Part shown: positions 9,153 through 16,358 of the stretch, piece by piece
Position numbering within the stretch: the first letter of the stretch is position 1
Layout of the letters: the number at the start of each line of letters is the position of its first letter
Source: Bauldia sp.
GTDB taxonomy: Bacteria > Pseudomonadota > Alphaproteobacteria > Rhizobiales > Kaistiaceae
Assembly (NCBI GenBank): GCA_026126065.1
Contig: JAHCJY010000003.1
Coordinates: 496,001 to 560,000, forward strand
Length of the DNA: 64,000 nt
Direction: 5' to 3'
Program-made: the position numbers and the translations under genes
The notes under the pieces: model-generated
Database searches by the model: none
Told to the model about the DNA's origin: nothing
The model's input: only the letters and a program-made list of their open reading frames with translations

Positions 9153-9439
9153 TCAACCCTCCCTCACTTGTAGGTCACACGCAAGTTATGCACGGCAAAA
9201 CGCCGCAGGGCAATACATGACCAAGAAGACGCTTGAGAAAATCGCTGAGAAAGAGGTGTGTTCCTATCGAGTTCGTTCTGTAAGTCTTATTGTACTATTA
9301 TAACGTTGGTGAACTCTTTGCGATGGCACGAATGGTGGGCATCGGCAGCCCGTAGATCCGGCGGCTCGTCTACCCTAGGCTCGGCCCAGAACGTCCGCCT
9401 CCGCTCACCGAGTTTCGTCGTCGGCATCCGGATGGGCGT
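9153..9439. other. Upstream region of the flavoprotein gene
   Basis: About 290 bases including an AT-richer patch (9255-9310) unlike the surrounding high-GC DNA, a likely place for the promoter of the minus-strand flavoprotein gene. No specific operator could be defined. Confidence 0.35.
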
Positions 9440-9910
9440 GGTCGCGGTGGGCTCGTTCTGATCCTGCTCCGGATCGCTCTCGGCAGATCCAATGCCTGGC
9501 TGATCGCCACCAACATCGTCAGCCTGACCGTGGTGCTTCACGTCAGCGCCTGATCGATTTCCCAGCGCTGATCGCCCGTTGCTTGAGACTTCCACCGTAG
9601 AGCGTCGCGGCGTGGTTGTCGCAACCGGAGGTCGGCCCAGCCGGCCGGCTATGCCGCGCAACAAGGCTGGGGAGAGGGGAAGCACGATGACATCATCGCA
9701 CGACGCTCAACGGCCTCGTCTTCTCAGGTCGGGCTGGGGCTGGGCATGCTTGGCTATGCTGGCCACGTATGCTCGTCGGCGTTGGCGATTGTGCCGATGG
9801 CCGGTACCTGGTTCATCGACGATGCGGTGGTCAACATCCGCAAGCCGGACGATGGACGCCGCAACGGGCACGCACAGCGCGGGCGACGGGACGAGGGCCG
9901 GTTCGGGTTA
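9440..9910 (+). pseudogene. Possible decayed membrane-protein gene(s)
   Basis: Two plus-strand pieces read like real protein but lack an intact frame. At 9444-9553 a hydrophobic stretch (LVLILLRIALGRSNAWLIAT then NIVSLTVVLHVSA) ends in a stop with no usable start. At about 9620-9880, in another frame, a high-GC3 segment (VGLGLGMLGYAGHV, VPMAGTWFIDDAVVNIRKPD) runs on into the tRNA gene. Either a broken gene or chance; no family recognised. Confidence 0.25.
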
Positions 9911-9918
9911 GGGAAATC

Positions 9919-9993
9919 TGGTGCTGCTGGACAGGATTGAACTGTCGACCTCTCCATTACCAATGGAGTGCTCTACCACTGAGCTACAGCAGC
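9919..9993 (-). tRNA. tRNA-Thr (GGT)
   Basis: The minus strand folds as a complete tRNA: acceptor GCTGCTG / CAGCAGC with discriminator A and an encoded CCA, D-arm GCTC-AGTGGTAGA-GCAC region, anticodon stem CTCCA/TGGAG around loop TTGGTAA (anticodon GGT, reads ACC), and a T-arm containing GTTCAATCC. Length with CCA is 75. Variable loop is short (class I). Confidence 0.97.
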
Positions 9994-10118
9994 GAAACGC
10001 CGGGGCGGTGGCCGTCCCGGCGCGGCGGCACTACTGCCATAGCGGCCCCGGCCGTGCAAGGATGTCGGGCAGCCGGCGCCAGGGGCGTTTCGACGCCGGG
10101 GGCATGAGGGAGGAAGGG

Positions 10119-10307
10119 ATGGTCGAGCGGCGGAAACCGCAGCTCCGCGCCGAGCGCGAAGCCCGCCTTGCGGAGGCCCTCCGCCGCAACCTCCGCCGCC
10201 GCAAGGACGCTTCGGCGGAAGGACAAACGGCAGCGGAAGAAGCCGGAGCGTCGCCCGCCAGGGTCGATGCGGCTGGGCGGCCTGGCTCGAAGCAGGATGA
10301 GCGGTAG
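10119..10307 (+). CDS. Small Arg-rich conserved protein
   Basis: A 62-residue, strongly basic, helical protein (RAEREARLAEALRRNLRRRK), followed by an acidic/Ala-rich tail. Short proteins of the form REARLAEALRxNLRRRKxQ are common in alphaproteobacteria and have no assigned function. The start at 10119 has an excellent GGAGG 5 bases upstream; the in-frame ATG at 10104 does not. It lies between tRNA-Thr and the convergent gene at 10329. Confidence 0.7.
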   Translation: MVERRKPQLRAEREARLAEALRRNLRRRKDASAEGQTAAEEAGASPARVDAAGRPGSKQDER

Positions 10308-10328
10308 CGTTCGACAGCCAGGTCGCCT

Positions 10329-10781
10329 CTACTCCCGCCCGACCTTCTCCTCCAGCCGCGCCACGCCGTTCCGGATCATCCGGCCGTAGCCATCCTCGGG
10401 AAGGTCGTCGAAACTCTGACGCGCGAGGGCGAGGTGGCGGCGCGCGTCGTTCGGGCGGGCGAGCCTGTCGTAATCCTGGGCAAGGTTGAGGTGGAGCGAG
10501 GGGAAGAAGCTCTCGAGCACCAGGCCCGGCAGGGTGGCTGCGAACTCGTCCTCGTCCATGTCCCTGGCCGCGTCGAGCGCGCGCTGGTCCCACAGCAGCG
10601 CGTCGGCCGGCTCGTCCTGAACGTCGGCCATGTAGTGGGCGAGGATACAGCGGTGGATCGGATCGGCGCCATCGCCGAGTTCCGCCCAGATCTCGGCAAA
10701 GCGCGCGCGCTTGCCTTCGCGGCCGGCCTCGTTGTCCGCGATCGTATCCATGATCGCCTGCATCGTCGGGTCGAAACTCAT
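10329..10781 (-). CDS. Helical-repeat (TPR-like) hypothetical protein
   Basis: A 150-residue cytoplasmic protein, acidic and helical, whose pattern (ILAHYMADVQDEPADALLWD, then LHLNLAQDYDRLARPNDARR) looks like three or four tetratricopeptide-type helix pairs, suggesting a protein-binding role. No signal peptide or catalytic motif. It has no strong ribosome-binding site. It lies 84 bases downstream of engB on the same strand and could be cotranscribed. Confidence 0.75.
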   Translation of the reverse strand: MSFDPTMQAIMDTIADNEAGREGKRARFAEIWAELGDGADPIHRCILAHYMADVQDEPADALLWDQRALDAARDMDEDEFAATLPGLVLESFFPSLHLNLAQDYDRLARPNDARRHLALARQSFDDLPEDGYGRMIRNGVARLEEKVGRE

Positions 10782-10865
10782 CGCGCTGGTCTCTGCTCGG
10801 TGGCCGATGCTCTCTGCGACAAACTCGGGAAGGGATCAAACGCGAATTGCTCGTGGCGCCCAGCG

Positions 10866-11537
10866 CTACGCGCGCTCCAGCCGCAGGTCCGAAATCTCCG
10901 CCCGGAGTTCTTCCATTCCGAGTCCGGTCTCCGACGATGTCAGGAGAACCGTCGGGTGGGCCGCGGCCCGCAGCTTCAGCGCGGCCGAGACCGAGCGCAT
11001 CACACCCTCGATCTCCCGCGATTTCGGCTTGTCCGCCTTGGTCAGAACCACCTGATAGGAGACCGCGGCCTTGTCGAGGAGTTCCATCACCGCCGCGTCG
11101 TTCTCCTTCAGGCCATGGCGGCTGTCGACCAGCAGATAGGCGCGCCGGAGGTTTGGCCGGCCGCGGAGATAGGTGAAGACGAGCCTTTTCCAGGTCTCGG
11201 AAACCGCGCGCGGCGTCGCCGCGTACCCGTAGCCCGGCATGTCGACGAGCGTCAGGTCGGGGGCGGCGGCGAACAGGTTGAGCTCGCGCGTCCGGCCCGG
11301 CGTGTTCGAGGTCCGGGCAAGTCCGTGCTGGCCGGTCAGCGCGTTGATCAGCGACGATTTGCCGACGTTCGAGCGCCCGGCGAACGCCACCTCGATGCCC
11401 GAAACCGGCGGCAGCTGTTCCGGCTTGGCGACGCCCATGATGAAGGTCCACGGATGAGCGAACAGGAGGCGGCCGGCTTCGAGCCGCGCGGCTTCCCTGG
11501 CGTCTGGTGCTTCGGTGGTGTCGTCCATGGCCGTCAT
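10866..11537 (-). CDS. engB: Ribosome-biogenesis GTPase EngB/YihA
   Basis: A 223-residue TRAFAC-class GTPase needed for large-subunit assembly in bacteria. G-motifs are all present: G1 GRSNVGKSSLINAL, G3 DMPGYGYA and G4 TKADK, in the order and spacing of YihA/YsxC. Length is slightly above the usual 200 because of an N-terminal extension. ATG 11537 is chosen because GGAG lies 8 bases upstream; a GTG at 11546 is also in frame. It follows the DNA ligase gene by 22 bases on the same strand, so the two may be cotranscribed. In many alphaproteobacteria engB lies next to yidC and argB; here it does not. Confidence 0.95.
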   Translation of the reverse strand: MTAMDDTTEAPDAREAARLEAGRLLFAHPWTFIMGVAKPEQLPPVSGIEVAFAGRSNVGKSSLINALTGQHGLARTSNTPGRTRELNLFAAAPDLTLVDMPGYGYAATPRAVSETWKRLVFTYLRGRPNLRRAYLLVDSRHGLKENDAAVMELLDKAAVSYQVVLTKADKPKSREIEGVMRSVSAALKLRAAAHPTVLLTSSETGLGMEELRAEISDLRLERA

Positions 11538-11559
11538 AAAGGCCACTCCGCGCAGCTTC

Positions 11560-13566
11560 TCAACCCCTCAGCAGCGCTTCCAGCGTTTCGAGACGATCCG
11601 CCTCGCCCGGCGGCTTGTCCCATCTCAGGCGCGAGATCCGCGGGAAACGCATCGCCACGCCCGATCGATGCCGCGTCGACCGGTTCAGCCCCTCGAACGC
11701 CACCTCGAACACGAGTCCGGCATCCGGCTGGTGCACCACCTCCCGCACCGGGCCGAAGCGGCCGACCGTGTTGTTGCGGACGAAGCGGTCGATCTCGGTC
11801 AGCTCCTCGTCGGTGAAGCCGAAATAGGCCTTCCCGACCGGCACCAGTTCCGGCCCGGTCTCGCCGTCGGTCCAGACGCCGAACGTGTAGTCCGAATAGA
11901 ACGACGATCGCTTGCCATGGCCGCGCTGGGCATACATCAGCACCGCATCAACCACGTGCGGGTCGCGCTTCCATTTGAACCACGGCCCCTTCGGCCGGCC
12001 GGGTTCGTAGGCCGAATCCCACCGCTTCAGCATCAGTCCCTCGATCACCGCGTCAGGCGGCGACGACCGGAGGCGGGTCAGATCGCCGGTGTCCGCGAAC
12101 GGCACGAGCGGCGAGACATCCATGCGCTGCGAGCGTGAGCCTGCGACAAGCGCTTCCAGCCGCTCCCGGCGCGCCCGGAAAGGCAGGCGGCGCAGGTCCT
12201 CGCCGTCGATGACGAGCGCGTCGTAGGCCCGGAGGAAGGCCGGGTAGCGCCGCACCATCTGCTCGGTGACGACCTTCCGGTTCAGCCGCTGCTGCAGGTC
12301 GCCGAACGATCCCAGCTGGAACCCCTCGATGGAGTGGCCGCCGACAAGAAGCTCCCCGTCGATGGCGCCCTGGAAGTCGAACGACTGCACCAGGTCCGGA
12401 AAGCCGGCGGAGATGTCTTCGCCGGTCCGCGAATAGAGCCGCTTTGCCAGGCCTTCCACTACCGCCTGGACGCGGATGCCGTCCCATTTCCATTCCGCGG
12501 CGTAGGCGTCCGGCGTGATCGCCGCCACCTCGCTGTCGGCGATGGCGTGGGAGAGCATCACCGGCCGGAACGGCGCGCGGATGCGGGACTCCGGCCGCTC
12601 GCCGCGGCCCTCGAGCCAGGCGAACAGGCTTCGGTAGGGTGGCACGACCCCGTGCCACACCTCCTCGATCTCGTTGACCTCCCGGCCCCCGAGATCCGCC
12701 AGCGCCTGCTTCGCCAGCCGCGCCGACACGCCCACGCGGAGCGCCCCGCCCACCAGCTTGATCAGCCCCCAGCGACCGGTTGCATCGAGCTGGTCGAGCC
12801 ACGCCGCCATCACCCGAGGCGCCTCGAGCTTCGACGTGCGCTGCAGCGTCTCCACGACATCCGCCAGCGTCAGCGGCGGCGCGTTGTGCCCGACCCCGGG
12901 CGTCGCCCGCCAGCCATGCGCATGCGTCGGCGTGGCCGGCTCTGCAGCGGACGCCACCCAGGCGAAGGGGTCGTCCGCGCCGACCGCGGACCCAAGCGCC
13001 CCCGCATCGAGGAAGCCGGCCGCGCCGTCTTCGCTCATCGAGGCAAGACCGCCGCCTTCCTCCTCCCCCACAAGGGGGGAGAGAACCCCCCGACTGGCAT
13101 CCGGCTGGGGAAGAGTGCGAGCATTCCCGCGGGAGGGCCTGGCCTCCGGGAGATCATCGAACGGCAGCGACAGCGTCGTCGCCACGTCCGCGAGCCGGGC
13201 CTTGTCCCGATCCTTCGGATAGCCGCGCGATCGGCCCGCGCCGGCGGGTTTCGGCAGCGGCGCGGCCAGCGGCGGCGCCACGTCCGCCGTGCCGGGCTCG
13301 GGCCACGCCAGGGCGATCGTCTCGGCGAGGTCGCCGACATAATCGTAGGAGTAGTAGAACAGCACTCCGTCCAGCCGCTCACCGATCAGCGCCCGCAGCG
13401 TCGCCGGCTTCACGCTCGCGATCGCGAGGTCCCCGGTCAGCGCGGCCAGCGCATAGCCGCGATCAGGGTCGGGCGTCTCCGCAAAATAGTCCCGCATCAG
13501 GCGAAGCTTTGCGTTCCGCTGCGGCGTCAGGACCAGCCGGTCGAGGAGGCTTGCGAAGCGCTTCAT
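11560..13566 (-). CDS. ATP-dependent DNA ligase of the ligase-associated damage-response type, with a 140-residue insert
   Basis: A 668-residue ligase that seals nicks in DNA using ATP. The N-terminal domain (MKRFASLLDRL through YSYDYVGDLAETIALAWP) matches the PP_1105-type ligases usually linked to an MBL exonuclease. The adenylation motif I is K360 in EWKWDGIR; later motifs include AIDGELLVG and GLMLKRWDSAYEPG, and the OB-fold follows. The family is usually near 530-550 residues; the excess is a low-complexity insert at about 91-232, part of which (143-178) is encoded by a palindromic repeat. The start overlaps the stop of the upstream exported-protein gene (ATGA). The exonuclease partner is two genes upstream; the helicase and phosphoesterase sometimes found with it are absent. 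Confidence 0.92.
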   Translation of the reverse strand: MKRFASLLDRLVLTPQRNAKLRLMRDYFAETPDPDRGYALAALTGDLAIASVKPATLRALIGERLDGVLFYYSYDYVGDLAETIALAWPEPGTADVAPPLAAPLPKPAGAGRSRGYPKDRDKARLADVATTLSLPFDDLPEARPSRGNARTLPQPDASRGVLSPLVGEEEGGGLASMSEDGAAGFLDAGALGSAVGADDPFAWVASAAEPATPTHAHGWRATPGVGHNAPPLTLADVVETLQRTSKLEAPRVMAAWLDQLDATGRWGLIKLVGGALRVGVSARLAKQALADLGGREVNEIEEVWHGVVPPYRSLFAWLEGRGERPESRIRAPFRPVMLSHAIADSEVAAITPDAYAAEWKWDGIRVQAVVEGLAKRLYSRTGEDISAGFPDLVQSFDFQGAIDGELLVGGHSIEGFQLGSFGDLQQRLNRKVVTEQMVRRYPAFLRAYDALVIDGEDLRRLPFRARRERLEALVAGSRSQRMDVSPLVPFADTGDLTRLRSSPPDAVIEGLMLKRWDSAYEPGRPKGPWFKWKRDPHVVDAVLMYAQRGHGKRSSFYSDYTFGVWTDGETGPELVPVGKAYFGFTDEELTEIDRFVRNNTVGRFGPVREVVHQPDAGLVFEVAFEGLNRSTRHRSGVAMRFPRISRLRWDKPPGEADRLETLEALLRG
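13055..13140 (-). repeat. Palindromic repeat element inside the ligase coding sequence
   Basis: Within the ligase insert the DNA contains a hairpin CTCCCCC-ACAAG-GGGGGAG (13063-13081), a CCCC...GGGG inverted stretch (13087-13120) and the palindrome TCCCGCGGGA (13125-13134). Its translation (ASRGVLSPLVGEEEGGG) is the kind of sequence made when the CTCCCCCACAAGGGGGAG-type intergenic repeats common in alphaproteobacteria are read in frame. Only one copy is visible in the window, so the repeat identity is from memory of such elements. Confidence 0.55.
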
Positions 13567-14069
13567 GGGGCTGGCGCGCCAGCGTCGTCGCGATACTCGA
13601 CCTCGACGTCCGGCCATGCCGCTTCGAGCCTGTCCGCCAACACGCTCACCATTTTTCGGAACGTGTCGTTCGACACGGGTTCGTACGCCCAGACGATGAA
13701 GCGGTCTGTCCCGAAGGTCGCGAATGCGGAGATCAGGATGTCGGTGCCACGGAACAGTGTCGCGCTGAGCGGCATCCCGAGCGTGACGGAGTGGACCTCG
13801 AATCCTTCCGCGCGAGCGAACTCCACCAAGAAGGCCCGCAATGCCTCGCCATACGGATCGCCCTCGATGGTCAGTAGCCATTCCACAGTCGGGCGATTGA
13901 TCTCGTTCCGGGTCATCAGGCCGAGGACATCGTGAAGCGTCGGCTGGGCGCGCGCGGACGGGCCCGGAGCGAACACCGCCGTGCCCAACACCAGCGCGAC
14001 CGCGACGGCCGATCGCCACGTCGGACCACCGCGCCGACCGGAGCACGCCTCGTCACGAACCTTGCTCAA
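13563..14069 (-). CDS. Exported protein of unknown function wedged into the ligase operon
   Basis: A 168-residue protein with a signal peptide (basic start, hydrophobic SAVAVALVLGTAVFA, cleavage near SARA/QPT), so exported, unlike its DNA-repair neighbours. The mature domain is alpha/beta, with DILISAFATFGTDRFIVWAY and FRKMVSVLADRLEAAWPDVE. Translation starts at TTG 14069, which overlaps the exonuclease stop (TTGA) and has GGAGG about 8 bases upstream; its own stop overlaps the ligase ATG. It is therefore coupled on both sides. No family recognised. A periplasmic product inside a repair operon is unexpected. Confidence 0.7.
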   Translation of the reverse strand: MSKVRDEACSGRRGGPTWRSAVAVALVLGTAVFAPGPSARAQPTLHDVLGLMTRNEINRPTVEWLLTIEGDPYGEALRAFLVEFARAEGFEVHSVTLGMPLSATLFRGTDILISAFATFGTDRFIVWAYEPVSNDTFRKMVSVLADRLEAAWPDVEVEYRDDAGAPAP

Positions 14070-15124
14070 CTGGCCCCCTCCGTCTCCTCGTCCTCATAGC
14101 CGACAATGTGCAGCGGCCGGGCCGCAATGCCGTTGAGCTCGCACCAGCGCACGAGAGCTTCCTCCCGCCCGTGCGTCACCCACACCTCGCCGGCGCCGGT
14201 CTCGCGGATCGTCGCCGTCAGTTCGTCCCAGTCGCCGTGGTCGGAGATGACGAGCGGCAGCTCGACGCCGCCCTGCTTCGCCCGCTGCCGGATCCGCATC
14301 CAGCCCGAGGCGAACCCAACCAGCGGCTCGGCAAAGCGCCGCGCCCAGCGGCCCTCGAATGCGCCCGGCGGCGCCACCACGATCGCACCGGCAAACTCCT
14401 CGCGTGCCTTGCTGTCGTCCGTCGCCGACCTGATGTCGCCGAGGGCAACGCCACGCGCCTGGTAGAGGCGGCACAGGCTCTCAAGCGCGCCATGAATGTA
14501 GACCGGCCGGTCGTAGCCGGCATCGCGGAGCAGCCGGATCACCCGCTGCGCCTTGCCGAGCGAATACGCCCCGACGAAATGCGTCCGCTCCGGAAACTGC
14601 TCCGTCGAGCCGATCAGCTTCCGGATCTCGTCGAGCGCCGGCGGATGGTGGAACACCGGCAGGCCGAACGTCGCCTCGGTGATGAACACGTCGCAGGGCA
14701 CCAGCTCGAAGTTGGCGCAGGTCGGATCGGCCTGGCGCTTGTAGTCGCCCGACGCGACCATCCGCAGCCCGTTTGCCTCGACCACGATCTGCGCCGAGCC
14801 CAGCACGTGCCCCGCCGGCCGGAATGTGACGCGGACGCCGTTGATCGTCACGGCCTCGCCATACGCCACGGGCTGCCGCGCGCCGGAAAAGCCCGCGCCC
14901 ATCCGCGCTTCCATGATGGCGATCGTATCTGCCGTCGCCATCACGGCGGCATGGCCGGGCCGCGCATGATCCGAATGGCCGTGCGTGATCAGCGCCCGCG
15001 GCACCGGGCGGGTCGGGTCGATGTGGAAATCGCCGAGCGGCGAAAAGAGCCCGCTCGGGCCGGGGCAGAGGAGATCTTCCGGGCGCACTGTCTGGATATA
15101 GGGCGCCGCGACGCCGGCGGCCAC
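14066..15124 (-). CDS. Ligase-associated MBL-fold exonuclease
   Basis: A 352-residue metallo-beta-lactamase/beta-CASP nuclease of the ligase-associated damage-response type. The metal-binding motif HGHSDHARPGH is intact, later motifs include GHVLGSAQI, SGDYKRQADPTC, TEATFG and SDHGDWDEL, and the start region YIQTVRPEDLLCPGPSGLF is typical. It processes DNA ends before ligation by the co-encoded ATP-dependent ligase. The start is uncertain: GTG 15124 lies 22 bases past the upstream methyltransferase stop and gives normal length; a GTG about 13 codons further in is possible. The gene is coupled to the exported-protein gene, then the ligase. Confidence 0.9.
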   Translation of the reverse strand: MAAGVAAPYIQTVRPEDLLCPGPSGLFSPLGDFHIDPTRPVPRALITHGHSDHARPGHAAVMATADTIAIMEARMGAGFSGARQPVAYGEAVTINGVRVTFRPAGHVLGSAQIVVEANGLRMVASGDYKRQADPTCANFELVPCDVFITEATFGLPVFHHPPALDEIRKLIGSTEQFPERTHFVGAYSLGKAQRVIRLLRDAGYDRPVYIHGALESLCRLYQARGVALGDIRSATDDSKAREEFAGAIVVAPPGAFEGRWARRFAEPLVGFASGWMRIRQRAKQGGVELPLVISDHGDWDELTATIRETGAGEVWVTHGREEALVRWCELNGIAARPLHIVGYEDEETEGAS

Positions 15125-15146
15125 GTTTTGTTCGTGCGCCGCGCCC

Positions 15147-15950
15147 TCAGGCCGGCACGGAGCCGCGACATGCCCACGCCACCGCCGCGAAGGAGCGCGG
15201 CCCGTCGGGTCGGCCGCCCTCATAGGCATCGCGCACCGCGAGCTCCAGCGCCTCGCGACCGCCGTCGTCGAGCGAGCCGAAGTATTTGCCGAGCGGACCT
15301 TCGCCGGCGGCGATCGGATCGAAATAGTCGGCGAAGCCGGCGTATTCCATGCGGATCGCGAGCGCGGTTTCCTCGACGTCGTGGAGGCCCTCCGCCTCGA
15401 AGGCGGCCTTCATCTCGCCCTGCTCCATCATCGGCTGGAACAGATAGCGGCTCCGCGCCGCGCGCCCGGCGGCGCCGAGCATCGCGGCGGTGTCCCAGAA
15501 CATCCGCATGCCTGGGAGGCCGCCAAAATGGTCCCACACGCAGGCGGCGACCGTTCCGCCCGGGCGGACCACGCGGCGCAACTCGGCGATCATCCGCGCC
15601 GGCTCGGGCATGAAATGGAGGACGAGGAGCGAGAGGGCGCGGTCGAACGTACCGGCGTCGAACGGCAGCGCGCAGGCGTCTCCCTCATGGATGTCGATCC
15701 GCGGGTCGGTGTTGCGGCGGCGCGCCTCCGCCACGAACACCGGCGACAGATCGACGGCGGCGATGCCGCGAAGGTCGGCGGCTTCGGCGAGGGCGAAGGT
15801 GAGGCTGCCCGTACCGCAGCCCACGTCGACGATGCGCTCGCCGTCGGTGAGCCCCGCGAAGTCGATGAACGGCAGCGCGAGTTTCCGGCTGAAGCGCCCC
15901 ATCAGTTGCTCGTAGCCGGCCGCGCTGTTGACGGTGAAGGTGGACGACAT
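15147..15950 (-). CDS. Class I SAM-dependent methyltransferase
   Basis: A 267-residue Rossmann-fold methyltransferase. SAM-binding motif I is VDVGCGTGSLTFALA, an acidic residue follows in AAVDLSP, and GDACALPFDAGTFD then LRRVVRPGGTVAACVWD are motifs typical of the UbiE/COQ5-like Methyltransf_11 group. The ATG at 15950 is preceded by GAGGGAAAGG and starts MSSTFTVNSAAGYEQLMGRF, the usual beginning of this subgroup. It is the first gene of the minus-strand run leading to the exonuclease and ligase. Substrate unknown; a small molecule is more likely than DNA. Confidence 0.88.
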   Translation of the reverse strand: MSSTFTVNSAAGYEQLMGRFSRKLALPFIDFAGLTDGERIVDVGCGTGSLTFALAEAADLRGIAAVDLSPVFVAEARRRNTDPRIDIHEGDACALPFDAGTFDRALSLLVLHFMPEPARMIAELRRVVRPGGTVAACVWDHFGGLPGMRMFWDTAAMLGAAGRAARSRYLFQPMMEQGEMKAAFEAEGLHDVEETALAIRMEYAGFADYFDPIAAGEGPLGKYFGSLDDGGREALELAVRDAYEGGRPDGPRSFAAVAWACRGSVPA

Positions 15951-16175
15951 CGCCTTTCCCTCGTTTCGCCCCGGGACACTTAAGCGCCGCGGCGCAGTGC
16001 GGGACAAGCCGGCCGCGTGCGGAAGCGCCGCCGTCGACCTACTCCCAAGGCGGAGAGAGAGGCGCCATCCCGCAGGAATCCGCTTCCATCGCCTCGTTGA
16101 TGCGGCGCAAGGTCGGAGCGCACCCGGCCGGCTAGCGTGACTTGGCCCGATCGGGGCAACACGGGGGAGGACGCC

Positions 16176-16352
16176 ATGGTGGACAAGGATCGCATCGCCG
16201 GATCTGCGAAGCAGGTCAAAGGCACGCTGAAGGAAGTCGCCGGCAAGGTGATGGGCGACGCGAAGCTCCAGGCCGAAGGCAAGGCCGACAAGGCCAAGGG
16301 CAAGGCCCAGAACGCGGTCGGCAGCCTCAAGGATACGCTGCGCGGCAAGTAG
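16176..16352 (+). CDS. CsbD-like small stress protein
   Basis: A 58-residue hydrophilic protein of the CsbD family: MVDKDRIAGSAKQVKGTLKE, then VMGDAKLQAEGKADKAKGKAQ. The GGGGGAGG site 5 bases before the ATG is very strong, suggesting high expression. CsbD-like proteins are abundant under general stress in many bacteria; the molecular role is unclear. It is convergent with the GGDEF-EAL gene, and a hairpin inside that gene could end its transcript. Confidence 0.92.
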   Translation: MVDKDRIAGSAKQVKGTLKEVAGKVMGDAKLQAEGKADKAKGKAQNAVGSLKDTLRGK

Positions 16353-16358
16353 TGCCCG

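Noticed and set aside
9921..10118. An N-terminal extension of the small Arg-rich protein running back through the tRNA gene.
   Set aside because: It would translate tRNA-Thr sequence; a strong ribosome-binding site supports ATG 10119.
13567..14046. A 160-codon N-terminal extension of the ligase frame.
   Set aside because: It overlaps the exported-protein gene in another frame, is Arg-rich and unlike any ligase; the family start MKRFASLLDRL is at 13566.
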